This document shows, one piece after another, positions 9,116 to 17,657 of a stretch of DNA of 64,000 nt (position 1 is the first letter of the stretch; every line of letters starts with the position of its first letter). Source of the stretch: Amycolatopsis sp. CA-126428 (GTDB lineage Bacteria > Actinomycetota > Actinomycetes > Mycobacteriales > Pseudonocardiaceae); assembly GCF_002904335.1 (NCBI RefSeq), contig NZ_PPHF01000128.1, forward strand, positions 1-64,000, given 5' to 3'. The position numbers were made by a program, and so were the translations under genes. The notes beneath the pieces are model-generated. The model had not been told where the DNA came from and made no database searches. It saw nothing but the letters and a program-made list of their open reading frames with translations.

Positions 9116-10033
9116 GTGTCAGCTGGAGGCGGAACCAAGGCGATCCTCGCCGCACTCGGGGCGAACGCCGGGATCGCGGCGGCGAAGTTCGCCGGCTTCC
9201 TGGTCACGGGGTCGTCGTCGATGCTGGCCGAGTCCGTGCACTCGCTGGCCGACACGACCAACCAGGGCCTGCTGCTGCTCGGCCAGAAGACGTCGAAGCG
9301 GGAAGCCGACCAGGAGCACCCCTTCGGCTACGGCCGCGACCGGTACTTCTACTCCTTCATCGTCGCGCTGATGCTCTTCACGCTCGGCTCGGCTTTCGCG
9401 ATCTACGAAGGCATCCACAAGATCGGCCACCCGGAGCCGCTCGAGTCGCCGATCGTCGCCGTGATCATCCTGGTCGTCGCGGTCGCGCTGGAGGGCTACA
9501 GCTTCTCCACCGCCATCGGCGAGTCGAAGAAGATCAAGGGCGACACGACCTGGTGGGGCTTCATCCGCCAGGCGAAGGAGCCCGAGCTGCCCGTGGTGCT
9601 GCTCGAGGACGCCGGCGCGCTGCTCGGTCTCGTCTTCGCCCTGCTGGGGGTCGGGCTGTCGGTCGTCACGGACAACCCGGTCTGGGACGGCATCGGCACC
9701 CTGGCGATCGGCGCGCTGCTCGGCGTCATCGCGATCATCCTCATCATCGAGATGAAGAGCCTGCTCATCGGGGAAGGCGCCAACGAGGGCGTCCTCGCGA
9801 CGATCGTCGACGAGCTCGCCGCGGGCAAGGTCGAGCGCGTCATCCACATCCGCACCCAGTACCTGGGCCCGGACGAGCTGCTCGTCGCGGCGAAGCTGGC
9901 GCTGGTGCCGGGGCTCGACACCGCCGAGGTCGCGAGGGCCATCGACGACGCGGAGGCCCGCGTCCGCGCCAAGGTGCCGGTGGCCAAGCTGATCTACCTC
10001 GAACCGGACCTGGACCGCAGCCTCACGCGGTAG
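9116..10033 (+). CDS. Cation diffusion facilitator family transporter
   Basis: The 305-residue product is a CDF-type divalent metal/proton antiporter of the cytoplasmic membrane. Its start (VSAGGGTKAILAALGANAGIA) leads into a first membrane helix, followed by the CDF signature SLADTTNQGLLLLG at about 41-54, with an Asp that is part of the helix-2 metal site. HPFGYGRDRYFYSF follows, then four more hydrophobic segments, and a soluble C-terminal domain from about residue 220. A second membrane site is suggested by LLEDAGALLGL, where the usual His is absent and Asp remains. The GTG at 9116 follows GGGGAG. Metal specificity (Zn, Fe, Mn) cannot be read from the sequence. Confidence 0.88.
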   Translation: MSAGGGTKAILAALGANAGIAAAKFAGFLVTGSSSMLAESVHSLADTTNQGLLLLGQKTSKREADQEHPFGYGRDRYFYSFIVALMLFTLGSAFAIYEGIHKIGHPEPLESPIVAVIILVVAVALEGYSFSTAIGESKKIKGDTTWWGFIRQAKEPELPVVLLEDAGALLGLVFALLGVGLSVVTDNPVWDGIGTLAIGALLGVIAIILIIEMKSLLIGEGANEGVLATIVDELAAGKVERVIHIRTQYLGPDELLVAAKLALVPGLDTAEVARAIDDAEARVRAKVPVAKLIYLEPDLDRSLTR

Positions 10034-10130
10034 CCGAAGATCTGCTTCCCCTTTTCGGTGAGCCGTCACGGACCTGACCCGATAGGGTGACCTACTGCGA
10101 TACATGCAGGCCAGCCGCAGGAGGTCAACG

Positions 10131-11657
10131 GTGCCCGGAACGGGATTGTGGCGCACGAAATCGATCGAACAGTCCATTGCGGACACCGACGAGCCGGATA
10201 CGAAGCTCCGGCGGAACCTGAGCGCGTGGGACCTCACGGTCTTCGGCGTCGCCGTCGTCATCGGTGCCGGCATCTTCACGCTGACCGCGCGCACCGCGGG
10301 TGACTACGCCGGGCCGTCGGTATCGCTGGCCTTCGTGTTCGCCGCGATCGCCTGCGCGCTGGCGGCGCTCTGCTACGCGGAGTTCGCCTCGACCGTGCCG
10401 GTCGCGGGCAGCGCGTACACCTTCTCCTACGCCACCTTCGGCGAGTTCATGGCGTGGATCATCGGCTGGGACCTGATCCTCGAGCTCGCCGTCGGCGCGG
10501 CGGCGGTGTCCAAGGGCTGGTCGGTGTACCTGGAGACGGTGCTCGGCTACCTCTTCGGCAAGGGCACCAAGTCGACGTTCGACATCGGCAGCGTGACCGT
10601 CGACTGGGGCGCGCTGCTCGTCGTGGCGATCCTGACGACGCTGCTGGCCGTCGGCACCAAGCTGTCTTCGCGGGTGTCCATGGTGATCACCGGGATCAAG
10701 GTCGCCGTGGTGCTGTTCGTGATCATCCTCGGGTTGTTCTACATCAAGGGCGCCAACTACACGCCCTACATCCCGCCGGGCGAGACGGGCGGAGCCGGCC
10801 AGACGGGCGTCGACCAGTCGCTGTTCTCCCTGATCGCGGGCGGCGCGAGCAGCTCGTTCGGCGTCTTCGGCCTGCTGGCCGGCGCTTCGCTGGTGTTCTT
10901 CGCGTTCATCGGCTTCGACATCGTCGCGACCACCGCGGAGGAGACGAAGAACCCGCAGAAGGCCGTGCCGCGCGGGATCATGGGCTCGCTGGCCATCGTC
11001 ACGGTGCTGTACGTCGCGGTGTCGCTCGTGGTCGTCGGCATGACGTCGTACAAGGACCTCGCGACCAAGGCGGGCGACGGCAGCCACAAGACCCTCGCCA
11101 CGGCGTTCTCCGCGAACGGCGTCGACTGGGCGGCCAACATCATTTCGTTCGGCGCGCTGGCCGGCCTGACCACCGTCGTGATGGTGCTGATGCTGGGCCA
11201 GGTCCGGATCATCTTCGCGATGTCCCGCGACGGCCTGATGCCGCGCGGGCTGGCGAAGACCGGCGAACACGGCACGCCGAAGCGGGCGACGCTCATCGTC
11301 GGCGGCCTGGTCGCGCTGGCGGCCGGGTTCTTCCCGGCCGACAAGCTCGAGGAAATGGTCAACGTCGGCACGCTCTTCGCCTTCGTGCTCGTGTCGGCGG
11401 GCGTGCTGATCCTGCGCCGGACCCGGCCGGACCTGCCGCGCGCGTTCAAGGTGCCGCTGGTGCCGCTGATCCCGATCCTGGCCATCCTCGCCTGCGTGTG
11501 GCTGATGCTGAACCTGACCGTGCTGACCTGGCTGCGGTTCGTCGCCTGGATGGTGCTGGGCGTGGTGATCTACTTCGGGTACAGCCGCCGGCATTCGCTG
11601 CTCGGCAAGCGGCAGGCCGAGGGGGTCGACGAGCCCGTGAAGTCGCCCGAAGCCTGA
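10131..11657 (+). CDS. APC-family amino acid permease
   Basis: The 508-residue product is a 12-helix amino acid permease of the CAT/YfnA type. The helix-1 signature GVAVVIGAGIFTLTAR, with the substrate-binding GAGIF turn, lies at about residues 42-57. FIGFDIVATTAEETKNPQ at about 265-282 is the conserved helix-6/loop motif. It imports cationic or neutral amino acids with protons; the substrate is not predictable. The GTG at 10131 is chosen over in-frame codons further upstream because AGGAGG lies about eight bases before it and the family N-terminus begins here. A strong terminator follows directly. It appears to be a single-gene transcription unit. Confidence 0.92.
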   Translation: MPGTGLWRTKSIEQSIADTDEPDTKLRRNLSAWDLTVFGVAVVIGAGIFTLTARTAGDYAGPSVSLAFVFAAIACALAALCYAEFASTVPVAGSAYTFSYATFGEFMAWIIGWDLILELAVGAAAVSKGWSVYLETVLGYLFGKGTKSTFDIGSVTVDWGALLVVAILTTLLAVGTKLSSRVSMVITGIKVAVVLFVIILGLFYIKGANYTPYIPPGETGGAGQTGVDQSLFSLIAGGASSSFGVFGLLAGASLVFFAFIGFDIVATTAEETKNPQKAVPRGIMGSLAIVTVLYVAVSLVVVGMTSYKDLATKAGDGSHKTLATAFSANGVDWAANIISFGALAGLTTVVMVLMLGQVRIIFAMSRDGLMPRGLAKTGEHGTPKRATLIVGGLVALAAGFFPADKLEEMVNVGTLFAFVLVSAGVLILRRTRPDLPRAFKVPLVPLIPILAILACVWLMLNLTVLTWLRFVAWMVLGVVIYFGYSRRHSLLGKRQAEGVDEPVKSPEA

Positions 11658-11670
11658 CTTGCACGATAAA

Positions 11671-11710
11671 AGCCCCGCCTGCCTGGACACCCAGGTCGGC
11701 GGGGCTTTTT
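11671..11710 (+). terminator. Rho-independent terminator after the permease gene
   Basis: The stem starts AGCCCCGCC and continues to a CCTGG/CCAGG inner helix around an ACA loop, closing with GGCGGGGCT followed by TTTTT. It begins 13 bases after the permease stop codon. This is one of the few canonical T-tract terminators in the window. Confidence 0.9.
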
Positions 11711-11789
11711 GCGTTTGGTTGCTTAATGCGAGGTTACGACTTGATCAAGACGATCTTGCGATTTGTACCCAAAGGGGGACCCCCTGTAA

Positions 11790-11854
11790 GCGGCTGGGTG
11801 ACGTGCGATACCTTTCGATCCTTCGTGTGCCACTGACGGGTGAATTACAGCCGC
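11790..11854 (+). promoter_or_regulatory. Possible structured leader of the LANTG protein gene
   Basis: GCGGCTG (11790-11796) can pair with CAGCCGC (11848-11854), and a GGGGGACCCCC hairpin lies just upstream at about 11774-11784. Both sit in the 200-bp gap before the surface protein gene. No known riboswitch class was recognised. Confidence 0.3.
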
Positions 11855-11926
11855 GTGATTCCCACGTTCAGTGGTGCCGCGTCCCCCGATTTTGCCGTTC
11901 ATCCCCCGTTCGGTACTGGAGAACTC

Positions 11927-12610
11927 ATGCGCAGACGTTCCTTCCGCGGCGCCGTGGCGGTCATGGCGCTCACCACCGCTGCCCTGATCGGGACCGCCGG
12001 TTCCGCCCTGGCCTGCTACAGCGACGACAACCGTCCCCACCCGACGCCGGGTAAGCCGACGCCCTGTGCCGACGGCCAGGTCCTCGACCAGAAGGACGTC
12101 GTCTCCGAGCTGACGAAGAACAACACCCGGCTGAACATCAAGTCGGTCAACGAGGGTGTCACGGTCACCCGCATCGTCGTCGTCGGCGGCGACGACGGCT
12201 TCAACGACTACACGCCGGGCAAGAAGCTGGACAAGAACGCGCCGTGGAACGACCTGCGCGCGCCGTTCAACTTCAACGGCAGCCAGCCGAAGATCGACAA
12301 GTGGTTCCTGTGCGGCTCGAAGACCACCAAGCCGACCGCGCCCGCCACGACGCCGGTCACCAAGACGTCGACGCCGCCCACCACGACGGCCACCACCAAG
12401 CCGAGCACCCCGGCGACCTCGGCGACTTCCGTCTCGCCGACCAGCTCGACCCCTGCGGCCGTCGTCCCGGCGGGCAACGAGTCGGGTACCGGTGGCGGCC
12501 TGGCCAACACCGGTTTCGACAACAGCTGGCTGATCTGGGTCGGCGCGCTGCTGCTCGTCGCCGGTGGCGGCCTGCTCGCGCTGCTGAAGTTCCGCCGCAA
12601 GGCTTCCTAG
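11927..12610 (+). CDS. Secreted surface protein with LAxTG sorting signal
   Basis: This 227-residue protein has an Arg-rich signal peptide (RRRSFRGAVAVMALTT, cleavage after GSALA near residue 30). A globular part of about 95 residues with two or three Cys follows, then a Thr/Pro/Ser-rich stalk of about 65 residues. The C-terminus carries LANTG, a hydrophobic helix and the basic tail KFRRKAS. LAxTG is the sorting motif of class E sortases in high-GC actinobacteria, so the protein is probably covalently attached to the cell wall. The ATG at 11927 is chosen because it starts the signal peptide after CTGGAGA. The globular domain is not recognised. No sortase gene is in the window. Confidence 0.85.
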   Translation: MRRRSFRGAVAVMALTTAALIGTAGSALACYSDDNRPHPTPGKPTPCADGQVLDQKDVVSELTKNNTRLNIKSVNEGVTVTRIVVVGGDDGFNDYTPGKKLDKNAPWNDLRAPFNFNGSQPKIDKWFLCGSKTTKPTAPATTPVTKTSTPPTTTATTKPSTPATSATSVSPTSSTPAAVVPAGNESGTGGGLANTGFDNSWLIWVGALLLVAGGGLLALLKFRRKAS

Positions 12611-12641
12611 TTCTCTGGTGAAGCCGAGCTAGTCCACGGCT

Positions 12642-12674
12642 GAAGGCCCCTCGCTCCGCGCGCGAGGGGCCTTC
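12642..12674. terminator. Bidirectional hairpin terminator
   Basis: GAAGGCCCCTCGC (12642-12654) pairs with GCGAGGGGCCTTC (12662-12674). It lies between the converging LANTG gene and the large membrane-protein gene, and its right arm touches the latter's stop codon. Confidence 0.75.
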
Positions 12675-14949
12675 ACCGTTTCGGGGGGAAGTCCCCGAAC
12701 AGCGAGCCCTGCTCGCCCCAGGACGGCTTGCCGAGGCCGGCCGCCATCGCGACGGCGTGGTCCCATTCGGCGTCGACCACGTAGTCCTGGTGCTTGAGCA
12801 CCCCCGGCGCCCAGCGGTGCCGCCCGGTCGGGCCGCGCAGCGGGTCCGGCAGCCAGTGGTCGCCGCCGAGGATCAGGACGCCGTTGGCGTCGGCCGCCGC
12901 CGACACCGGGCCGCAGCCGCCCTCCGGGAGGAACCCGACGCCGTGCAGCCGCCGGTCGGCGACCGAGTGCCGCCAGGTCGTCACGCCGCCGCCGAAGATG
13001 TCGGTGCCGCGGCACAGTGCCCGCCAGCGGCCGTCCAGGTCGGCGAAGAGCCGTTCCAGCGCTTCCTGGGGCAGCAGCGCCGGGAAGGCGCGCTGGTAGC
13101 CCCACTGCAACGGCGATCCGGCGGTCAGCACGCCGACCCGCTCGAGGTCGGCTTCCGGCAGTTCGGCCGCCAGCCGGGCGGCGGCCATGATCGTCAGCAG
13201 GCTGCCGAGGTTGTAGCCGGAGAGCACCACGCGCGTACCGGGTTCGGCGAGGTGTTCCCGCGCCCGCGCGGCCAGTTCCGGGACGACCTTCAGCGCGTAG
13301 CAGGGCGGGACCGTGGGGTGCGCCGCCCGCGGCCAGAAGCAGACCAGGTCGGCCAGCGCGCCGAGGTGGCGGCTGCGCTGCGGGGTGCGGGCGGCCGTGT
13401 AGACCACGCGCAGCAGGCCGGCGGCCAGCGCGCCGAGCGCGACCACGCCGATCGCGGACAGCGGGCCGAACCAGCCGGGGACCAGCCCGAACCCGAACCG
13501 CAGCACCAGCAGGGCCGCGCCGCCGGCGGACATCGCGCTCGCGACCGCCAGCGCCAGGTGGTGCAGGTGCCGTCGTTCCCACGCCGAGCGCGCCCACGCC
13601 GCCGCGGCCTGGGCCTCCTGGCGCTCGTCGTGCTCCATCAGCTCGACGATTTCGGGGATGCCCCGCCGCAGCCGCCGCAGCGGGACGGCGACCGCGAAAC
13701 CCAGCACGCCGAGCACCGCGGCCAAGGCCAGCCCGGCGCCCCACAGCACGGTGACCAGCAAGTACGTGTCGGGCACCTTCAGGTGCTCCGCCCCGGAAAG
13801 CCGTCGGAGCGCCTCGGCGAGCCCGGCCCCGAACCCGCCGCCGAGCAGGCCGGCCAGCGCGAGCACCGGCGCGGCCGCCCAGCCGCCCATCCACGGCCGC
13901 AGCCGCTGCGGCTTGTGCTTCCAGCCGGGCCGGGCCAGCAGCGCCGCCGGGGCGAGGAACAGGGCGAACAGCACCGTGACGGCGACCAGGGCCGCGCCGA
14001 GACCTTCGACGACGGCGTTCGTGCCGGGCAGCGGACCCGCGCCCGGCCCGTGCGAAAGCACGAGCCGCACCGCGGCCACGACGACGAGCAGGGTCGCGAA
14101 GGCGAGCACGCCGGGCCGGGCGAACCGGCCGGTGTCGACGCCGATCGCGGCGGCGACGACGGTGGCGAGCACCACCGCCAGCGTGGCGATCCAGGCCACG
14201 AGGTCGACGGTGCCGCCCGGTACACGGAACGGCCCGCCGAGCAGCAGCAGCGCGACCGAGGCCAGCGCCGCGACGGTGTGCAGGCAGCGCAGGGCCGGCG
14301 TCTCCGGGTCGGCGCGCATCCGCAGCGGGCCGCCGGTGAGGTCGCCGTCGGCGTGCACCGCCCAGGTCGCGCTGGAAATCCGGTGCAGGACGAAGATCAC
14401 GGCCAGCAGGGGCAGCACACCGACGGCGATCCGGGCCCCCGCCGTGCGCAGCACGTCGGGGACCACCGGCAGGCAGCCCGATCCGGGCGCGAGGCACTGC
14501 GCGGCGAAGAGGTCGAGCGCGATCGCCGCGAGCTGGCCCATCAGCAGCATCGTCAGCAGCAGGGCGCCCACGCGCAGCAGCCCGCGGCACACGGCGCCGA
14601 GGAAACGCGCGAGGCGGCGGCCCGGCGGGACCGGCGGCAGCATCCAGAAACAGACGTTGGCCAGGGAGAACGGGAACAGCAGCGCCCAGGTGGCCTTCGC
14701 GGCGCCGCCCGAAGTCATGCCGTGCCAGAGGTAGCCCTCGAGCGTCCGGGGGATCGACCGGCCCAGCGCCGGCAGCACCGGCCCGGGTGCCGGGCGGCGC
14801 AGCCGGTCCGCCGGGCGGACCACGCGGCCCAGGCCGTCGCCGGCGACGTCGACGGTCGAAACCGCGTCGAGCAGCGTTTCCCCGCTGGTGCCCACGAGCC
14901 CGGCGACGCGGATTTCCACGACGCGGGTGTCCGAGCCGGGCATGGGCAC
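12673..14949 (-). CDS. Large multi-pass membrane protein with a lipase-like C-terminal region
   Basis: The 758-residue product has a soluble N-terminus of about 90 residues, then roughly ten hydrophobic segments between about residues 95 and 510. A cytosolic or extracellular C-terminal part of about 250 residues resembles an alpha/beta hydrolase: VVLSGYNLGSLLT at about 574-586 sits where a lipase GHSxG elbow is expected, followed by LTAGSPLQWGY. The nucleophile position is Asn580, not Ser, so classic esterase activity is unlikely. GTG 14949 follows AGGAGG by eight bases; ATG 14943 is an alternative. It is divergent from ahcY with an 86-bp gap. The family is not named confidently; it is probably conserved among actinobacteria. 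Confidence 0.75.
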   Translation of the reverse strand: MPMPGSDTRVVEIRVAGLVGTSGETLLDAVSTVDVAGDGLGRVVRPADRLRRPAPGPVLPALGRSIPRTLEGYLWHGMTSGGAAKATWALLFPFSLANVCFWMLPPVPPGRRLARFLGAVCRGLLRVGALLLTMLLMGQLAAIALDLFAAQCLAPGSGCLPVVPDVLRTAGARIAVGVLPLLAVIFVLHRISSATWAVHADGDLTGGPLRMRADPETPALRCLHTVAALASVALLLLGGPFRVPGGTVDLVAWIATLAVVLATVVAAAIGVDTGRFARPGVLAFATLLVVVAAVRLVLSHGPGAGPLPGTNAVVEGLGAALVAVTVLFALFLAPAALLARPGWKHKPQRLRPWMGGWAAAPVLALAGLLGGGFGAGLAEALRRLSGAEHLKVPDTYLLVTVLWGAGLALAAVLGVLGFAVAVPLRRLRRGIPEIVELMEHDERQEAQAAAAWARSAWERRHLHHLALAVASAMSAGGAALLVLRFGFGLVPGWFGPLSAIGVVALGALAAGLLRVVYTAARTPQRSRHLGALADLVCFWPRAAHPTVPPCYALKVVPELAARAREHLAEPGTRVVLSGYNLGSLLTIMAAARLAAELPEADLERVGVLTAGSPLQWGYQRAFPALLPQEALERLFADLDGRWRALCRGTDIFGGGVTTWRHSVADRRLHGVGFLPEGGCGPVSAAADANGVLILGGDHWLPDPLRGPTGRHRWAPGVLKHQDYVVDAEWDHAVAMAAGLGKPSWGEQGSLFGDFPPKR

Positions 14950-15035
14950 GGTAAGGGCCTCCTAACACTTCTAGGGACAGTCGAGCGGACAACGGTAGTG
15001 TTCTGGTGTCATCGAGTCTTGGAGGAATCGCCACT

Positions 15036-16508
15036 ATGACCCCCGAAAGCGTTGCCAAGCGGCACGAGACCCGCAACGGCATCGAGTTCGCCGTCGCCGA
15101 CCTCGAGGCCGCCGAGTTCGGCCGCAAGGAAATCCGCCTCGCCGAACACGAAATGCCGGGACTGATGGCGCTGCGGCGCGAATACGCGGAGGTCTACCCG
15201 CTGCGCGGGGCGCGCGTGTCGGGCTCGCTGCACATGACCGTGCAGACCGCGGTGCTGATCGAGACGCTGGTGGCGCTGGGCGCCGAAGTGCGCTGGGCGT
15301 CCTGCAACATCTTCTCGACGCAGGACCACGCGGCCGCGGCGATCGTCGTCGGCCCGCACGGCACGCCCGAAGAGCCCAAGGGCGTCCCGGTCTTCGCGTG
15401 GAAGGGCGAGTCGCTCGAGGAGTACTGGTGGTGCACCGAGCGGATGCTCTCCTGGGACGGCGAGGGCCCGAACATGATCCTCGACGACGGTGGTGACGCC
15501 ACCATGCTGGTGCACAAGGGCACCGAGTACGAGAAGTCGGGCGTCGTGCCGACCCCGGACGAGAACACCTCGGACGAGTTCCGCGTGTTCCTCGAGCTGC
15601 TGCGCGCGTCGGTCGCTTCGGACAAGGACAAGTGGACCAAGATCGGCGCGGGCATCCGCGGCGTCACCGAGGAGACCACGACCGGCGTCCTGCGCCTCTA
15701 CCAGCTGGCGGCGGCGGGCGAGCTGCTGTTCCCGGCGATCAACGTCAACGACGCGGTGACGAAGTCGAAGTTCGACAACCGCTACGGCATCCGCCACTCC
15801 CTGATCGACGGCATCAACCGCGGCACCGACGTGCTGATCGGCGGCAAGGTCGCGGTGGTCTGCGGCTACGGCGACGTCGGCAAGGGCGCGGCGGAGTCCC
15901 TGCGCGGCCAGGGCGCGCGGGTGATCGTGACGGAAATCGACCCGATCTGCGCGCTGCAGGCGGCGATGGACGGCTACGCGGTCCGCAAGCTCGAGAGCGT
16001 GCTGCCCGAGGCCGACATCATCATCACGACGACCGGCAACAAGGACGTCGTGCTGGTGGAGCACATGGCGAAGATGAAGCACCAGGCGATCCTGGGCAAC
16101 ATCGGCCACTTCGACAACGAGCTCGACATGGCGGGCCTGGCGCGGTACCCGGGCATCCGCCGGATCAACATCAAGCCGCAGGTCGACGAGTGGATCTTCC
16201 CGAACGGCAACACGATCATCGTGCTGTCCGAGGGCCGGCTCCTGAACCTGGGCAACGCGACCGGCCACCCGTCGTTCGTGATGTCGAACAGCTTCTCGAA
16301 CCAGGTGATCGCGCAGATCGAGCTGTTCACCAAGCACGAGGAGTACGACAAGGAGGTCTTCCGCCTCCCGAAGAAGCTCGACGAGAAGGTGGCTCGCATC
16401 CACCTGGACGCCCTGGGTGGCGAGCTGACCAAGCTCACCAAGGAGCAGGCCGAGTACATCGACGTGGACGTCGAAGGCCCGTTCAAGCCGGAGCACTACC
16501 GGTACTGA
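15036..16508 (+). CDS. ahcY: S-adenosylhomocysteine hydrolase
   Basis: This 490-residue NAD-dependent enzyme splits S-adenosylhomocysteine into adenosine and homocysteine, removing the product inhibitor of methyltransferases. Conserved segments are evident: SGSLHMTVQTAVLIETL at about 55-71, the substrate loop SCNIFSTQDHAAAA at about 89-102, the Rossmann GYGDVGKGAA at about 280-289, the HxIGHFDNE-like GNIGHFDNELDM, and the C-terminal KPEHYRY tail with the Lys/Tyr that reach the partner subunit. The roughly 40-residue insert typical of actinobacterial forms explains the length. The ATG at 15036 follows GGAGGA. The position next to tmk and mtrA matches mycobacterial order. Confidence is very high. 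Confidence 0.97.
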   Translation: MTPESVAKRHETRNGIEFAVADLEAAEFGRKEIRLAEHEMPGLMALRREYAEVYPLRGARVSGSLHMTVQTAVLIETLVALGAEVRWASCNIFSTQDHAAAAIVVGPHGTPEEPKGVPVFAWKGESLEEYWWCTERMLSWDGEGPNMILDDGGDATMLVHKGTEYEKSGVVPTPDENTSDEFRVFLELLRASVASDKDKWTKIGAGIRGVTEETTTGVLRLYQLAAAGELLFPAINVNDAVTKSKFDNRYGIRHSLIDGINRGTDVLIGGKVAVVCGYGDVGKGAAESLRGQGARVIVTEIDPICALQAAMDGYAVRKLESVLPEADIIITTTGNKDVVLVEHMAKMKHQAILGNIGHFDNELDMAGLARYPGIRRINIKPQVDEWIFPNGNTIIVLSEGRLLNLGNATGHPSFVMSNSFSNQVIAQIELFTKHEEYDKEVFRLPKKLDEKVARIHLDALGGELTKLTKEQAEYIDVDVEGPFKPEHYRY

Positions 16509-16530
16509 GGTTTTCGCGTTTCCGCTGGTC

Positions 16531-16562
16531 AGGGCCGCCCCGAAAGTGTTCGGGGCGGCCCT
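16531..16562 (+). terminator. Terminator after ahcY
   Basis: AGGGCCGCCCC (16531-16541) pairs with GGGGCGGCCCT (16552-16562) around a GAAAGTGTTC loop, followed by TTGTTTTG. Confidence 0.9.
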
Positions 16563-16581
16563 TTGTTTTGCGTTCGTGACA

Positions 16582-16612
16582 GTGATAGCACGAATGGGTG
16601 ACGTGTTATCAT
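16582..16612. promoter_or_regulatory. Probable VapB/VapBC operator
   Basis: TGATAGCAC (16583-16591) and GTGTTATCA (16603-16611) form an inverted repeat with one mismatch and an 11-bp centre, ending a few bases before the antitoxin start. Two half-sites about 21 bp apart (two helical turns) suit autorepression by a ribbon-helix-helix antitoxin. The AT content is higher than in the surroundings. Confidence 0.6.
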
Positions 16613-16618
16613 GGAGGC

Positions 16619-16906
16619 GTGAAACAGTTGATCACAAGGATCGACGACGAGCTGCACGCCCGGCTGAAGGCGCTCGCCGAGGCGCAAGGGCGCAGCATGA
16701 ACGACCTGGTCACGGAAGCGTTGAGGGGCGTTGTGGCAAAGACCGAAACACGAGCGGAATGGAAGCGGCGGCTGATCGCCGAAGGCAAGGTGGTGCGCGT
16801 GGAGCCGCCGCCTCGGGTGCCGACTCTCGATGAGATCGAGGACCTGTCCCGTGGCTGGGGCACGGCTGTGAACGAAGCGCTCGACTGGACCCGAGGGGAG
16901 TGGTGA
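16619..16906 (+). CDS. VapB-type ribbon-helix-helix antitoxin
   Basis: This 95-residue protein starts VKQLITRIDDELHARLKALA, a ribbon-helix-helix/Arc-like DNA-binding domain (about residues 1-45). The C-terminal tail (PTLDEIEDLSRGWGTAVNEA) would bind and neutralise the toxin. GTG 16619 is preferred because the family sequence starts there; an upstream in-frame GTG at 16598 lies inside the operator. Its stop codon overlaps the toxin start (GTGGTGA), typical of coupled antitoxin-toxin translation. Family pairing with the downstream PIN protein is secure; specificity is unknown. Confidence 0.85.
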   Translation: MKQLITRIDDELHARLKALAEAQGRSMNDLVTEALRGVVAKTETRAEWKRRLIAEGKVVRVEPPPRVPTLDEIEDLSRGWGTAVNEALDWTRGEW

Positions 16907-17349
16907 CCGTGCTGTACGTCGACACCAGTGCGCTGGTCACCGCCTATCTGCGGGACGAGCCGGAGCACGACAGGTTCCGCAAGCTGCTCCTCGAGGGGGA
17001 TGCCCCGATCTTGAGCAGCGACTTCACCCGCGTCGAGTTCGCCGGCGCCATGACAGCCGCCAAGCGGACCGGTCGCATCCCCGATCCGGCGGCGGTGCTC
17101 GCGCACTTCGATCACCTCGCTTCCCCGGACGGGGACATGGTGCTCATCCCGTTCGACCCGGACCGGGTCATTCCCGCCGCGCGGCGGCTCGTCACCGAGA
17201 ACTACCCGGTGCGCACGCTCGACGCGATCCACATCGCGGTCGCGATGCACTCCACGGCTGAGCTGACCGACGGCGGGCCGGTCACCTTCGTCACCCGCGA
17301 CGAGCGTCAGGCCGACGCGGCCAAGGCCAACGGGTTCGAGGTGCTGTGA
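16900..17349 (+). CDS. VapC-type PIN-domain toxin ribonuclease
   Basis: The PIN-domain protein of about 149 residues carries the four acidic residues expected of a Mg-dependent RNase: Asp in YVDTSAL at residue 8, Glu in TRVEFAGA at about 46, Asp in RTLDAIHIA at about 108, and Asp in VTRDERQ at about 133. It should cleave specific RNAs (often tRNA or rRNA) when not bound by its antitoxin. The exact start is GTG 16900, 16903 or 16909; all fall in the overlap with vapB. The following gene is a VOC fragment whose reading frame runs into the vapC 3' end, suggesting that the module arrived by insertion. Confidence 0.88.
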   Translation: MVTVLYVDTSALVTAYLRDEPEHDRFRKLLLEGDAPILSSDFTRVEFAGAMTAAKRTGRIPDPAAVLAHFDHLASPDGDMVLIPFDPDRVIPAARRLVTENYPVRTLDAIHIAVAMHSTAELTDGGPVTFVTRDERQADAAKANGFEVL

Positions 17350-17632
17350 TGGTCGACCTGATGGGGCGCCGCCGACGTACGTCGTGAGTGAGACCGAGGC
17401 GTTGTGGGAGGTCACCGAGCACGGCGCGGTTTTCGTCGAGCGCCGTCCGGAGCGGGCCACCGGGCACGCCATGCACGTCCTGTTCGTCGGCGACCTCGAC
17501 GAGCGCGTCGCGGCGATCTCCGAGCGGGGCATCGAGCCGGCGGCCCGGGAGACCTACGAGAACCGCGTACGGAAGCTGCTTTACCGCGACCCCGAGGGAA
17601 ACGAGATCGGCATCGGTGGCGGTCCGGCGTAG
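17345..17632 (+). pseudogene. 5'-truncated VOC (glyoxalase/bleomycin-resistance) family gene
   Basis: From 17384 a GTG could start an 82-residue protein (SETEALWEVTEHGAVFV to RDPEGNEIGIGG) that is the C-terminal two thirds of a single VOC domain. The same frame is open upstream through codons reading APPTYVV, which continue the family sequence, but no start codon is found before it meets the vapC 3' end. The N-terminal beta-alpha-beta part is therefore missing. A short product from the GTG may still be made. This looks like a host gene whose 5' end was replaced by the vapBC module. Confidence 0.65.
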
Positions 17633-17657
17633 CCTGGTGCCGTTCTTGGCTTCACGA

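Noticed and set aside
14950..15035. Possible S-adenosylhomocysteine riboswitch before ahcY
   Set aside because: The 86-bp divergent gap has only a weak AACACT/AGTGTT pair and none of the conserved core sequence I would expect, so no riboswitch is claimed.
12757..15039. Long plus-strand open frame opposite the large membrane-protein gene
   Set aside because: Arg/Gly/Gln-rich translation without hydrophobic segments; the minus-strand frame has a clear membrane protein with a good start site.
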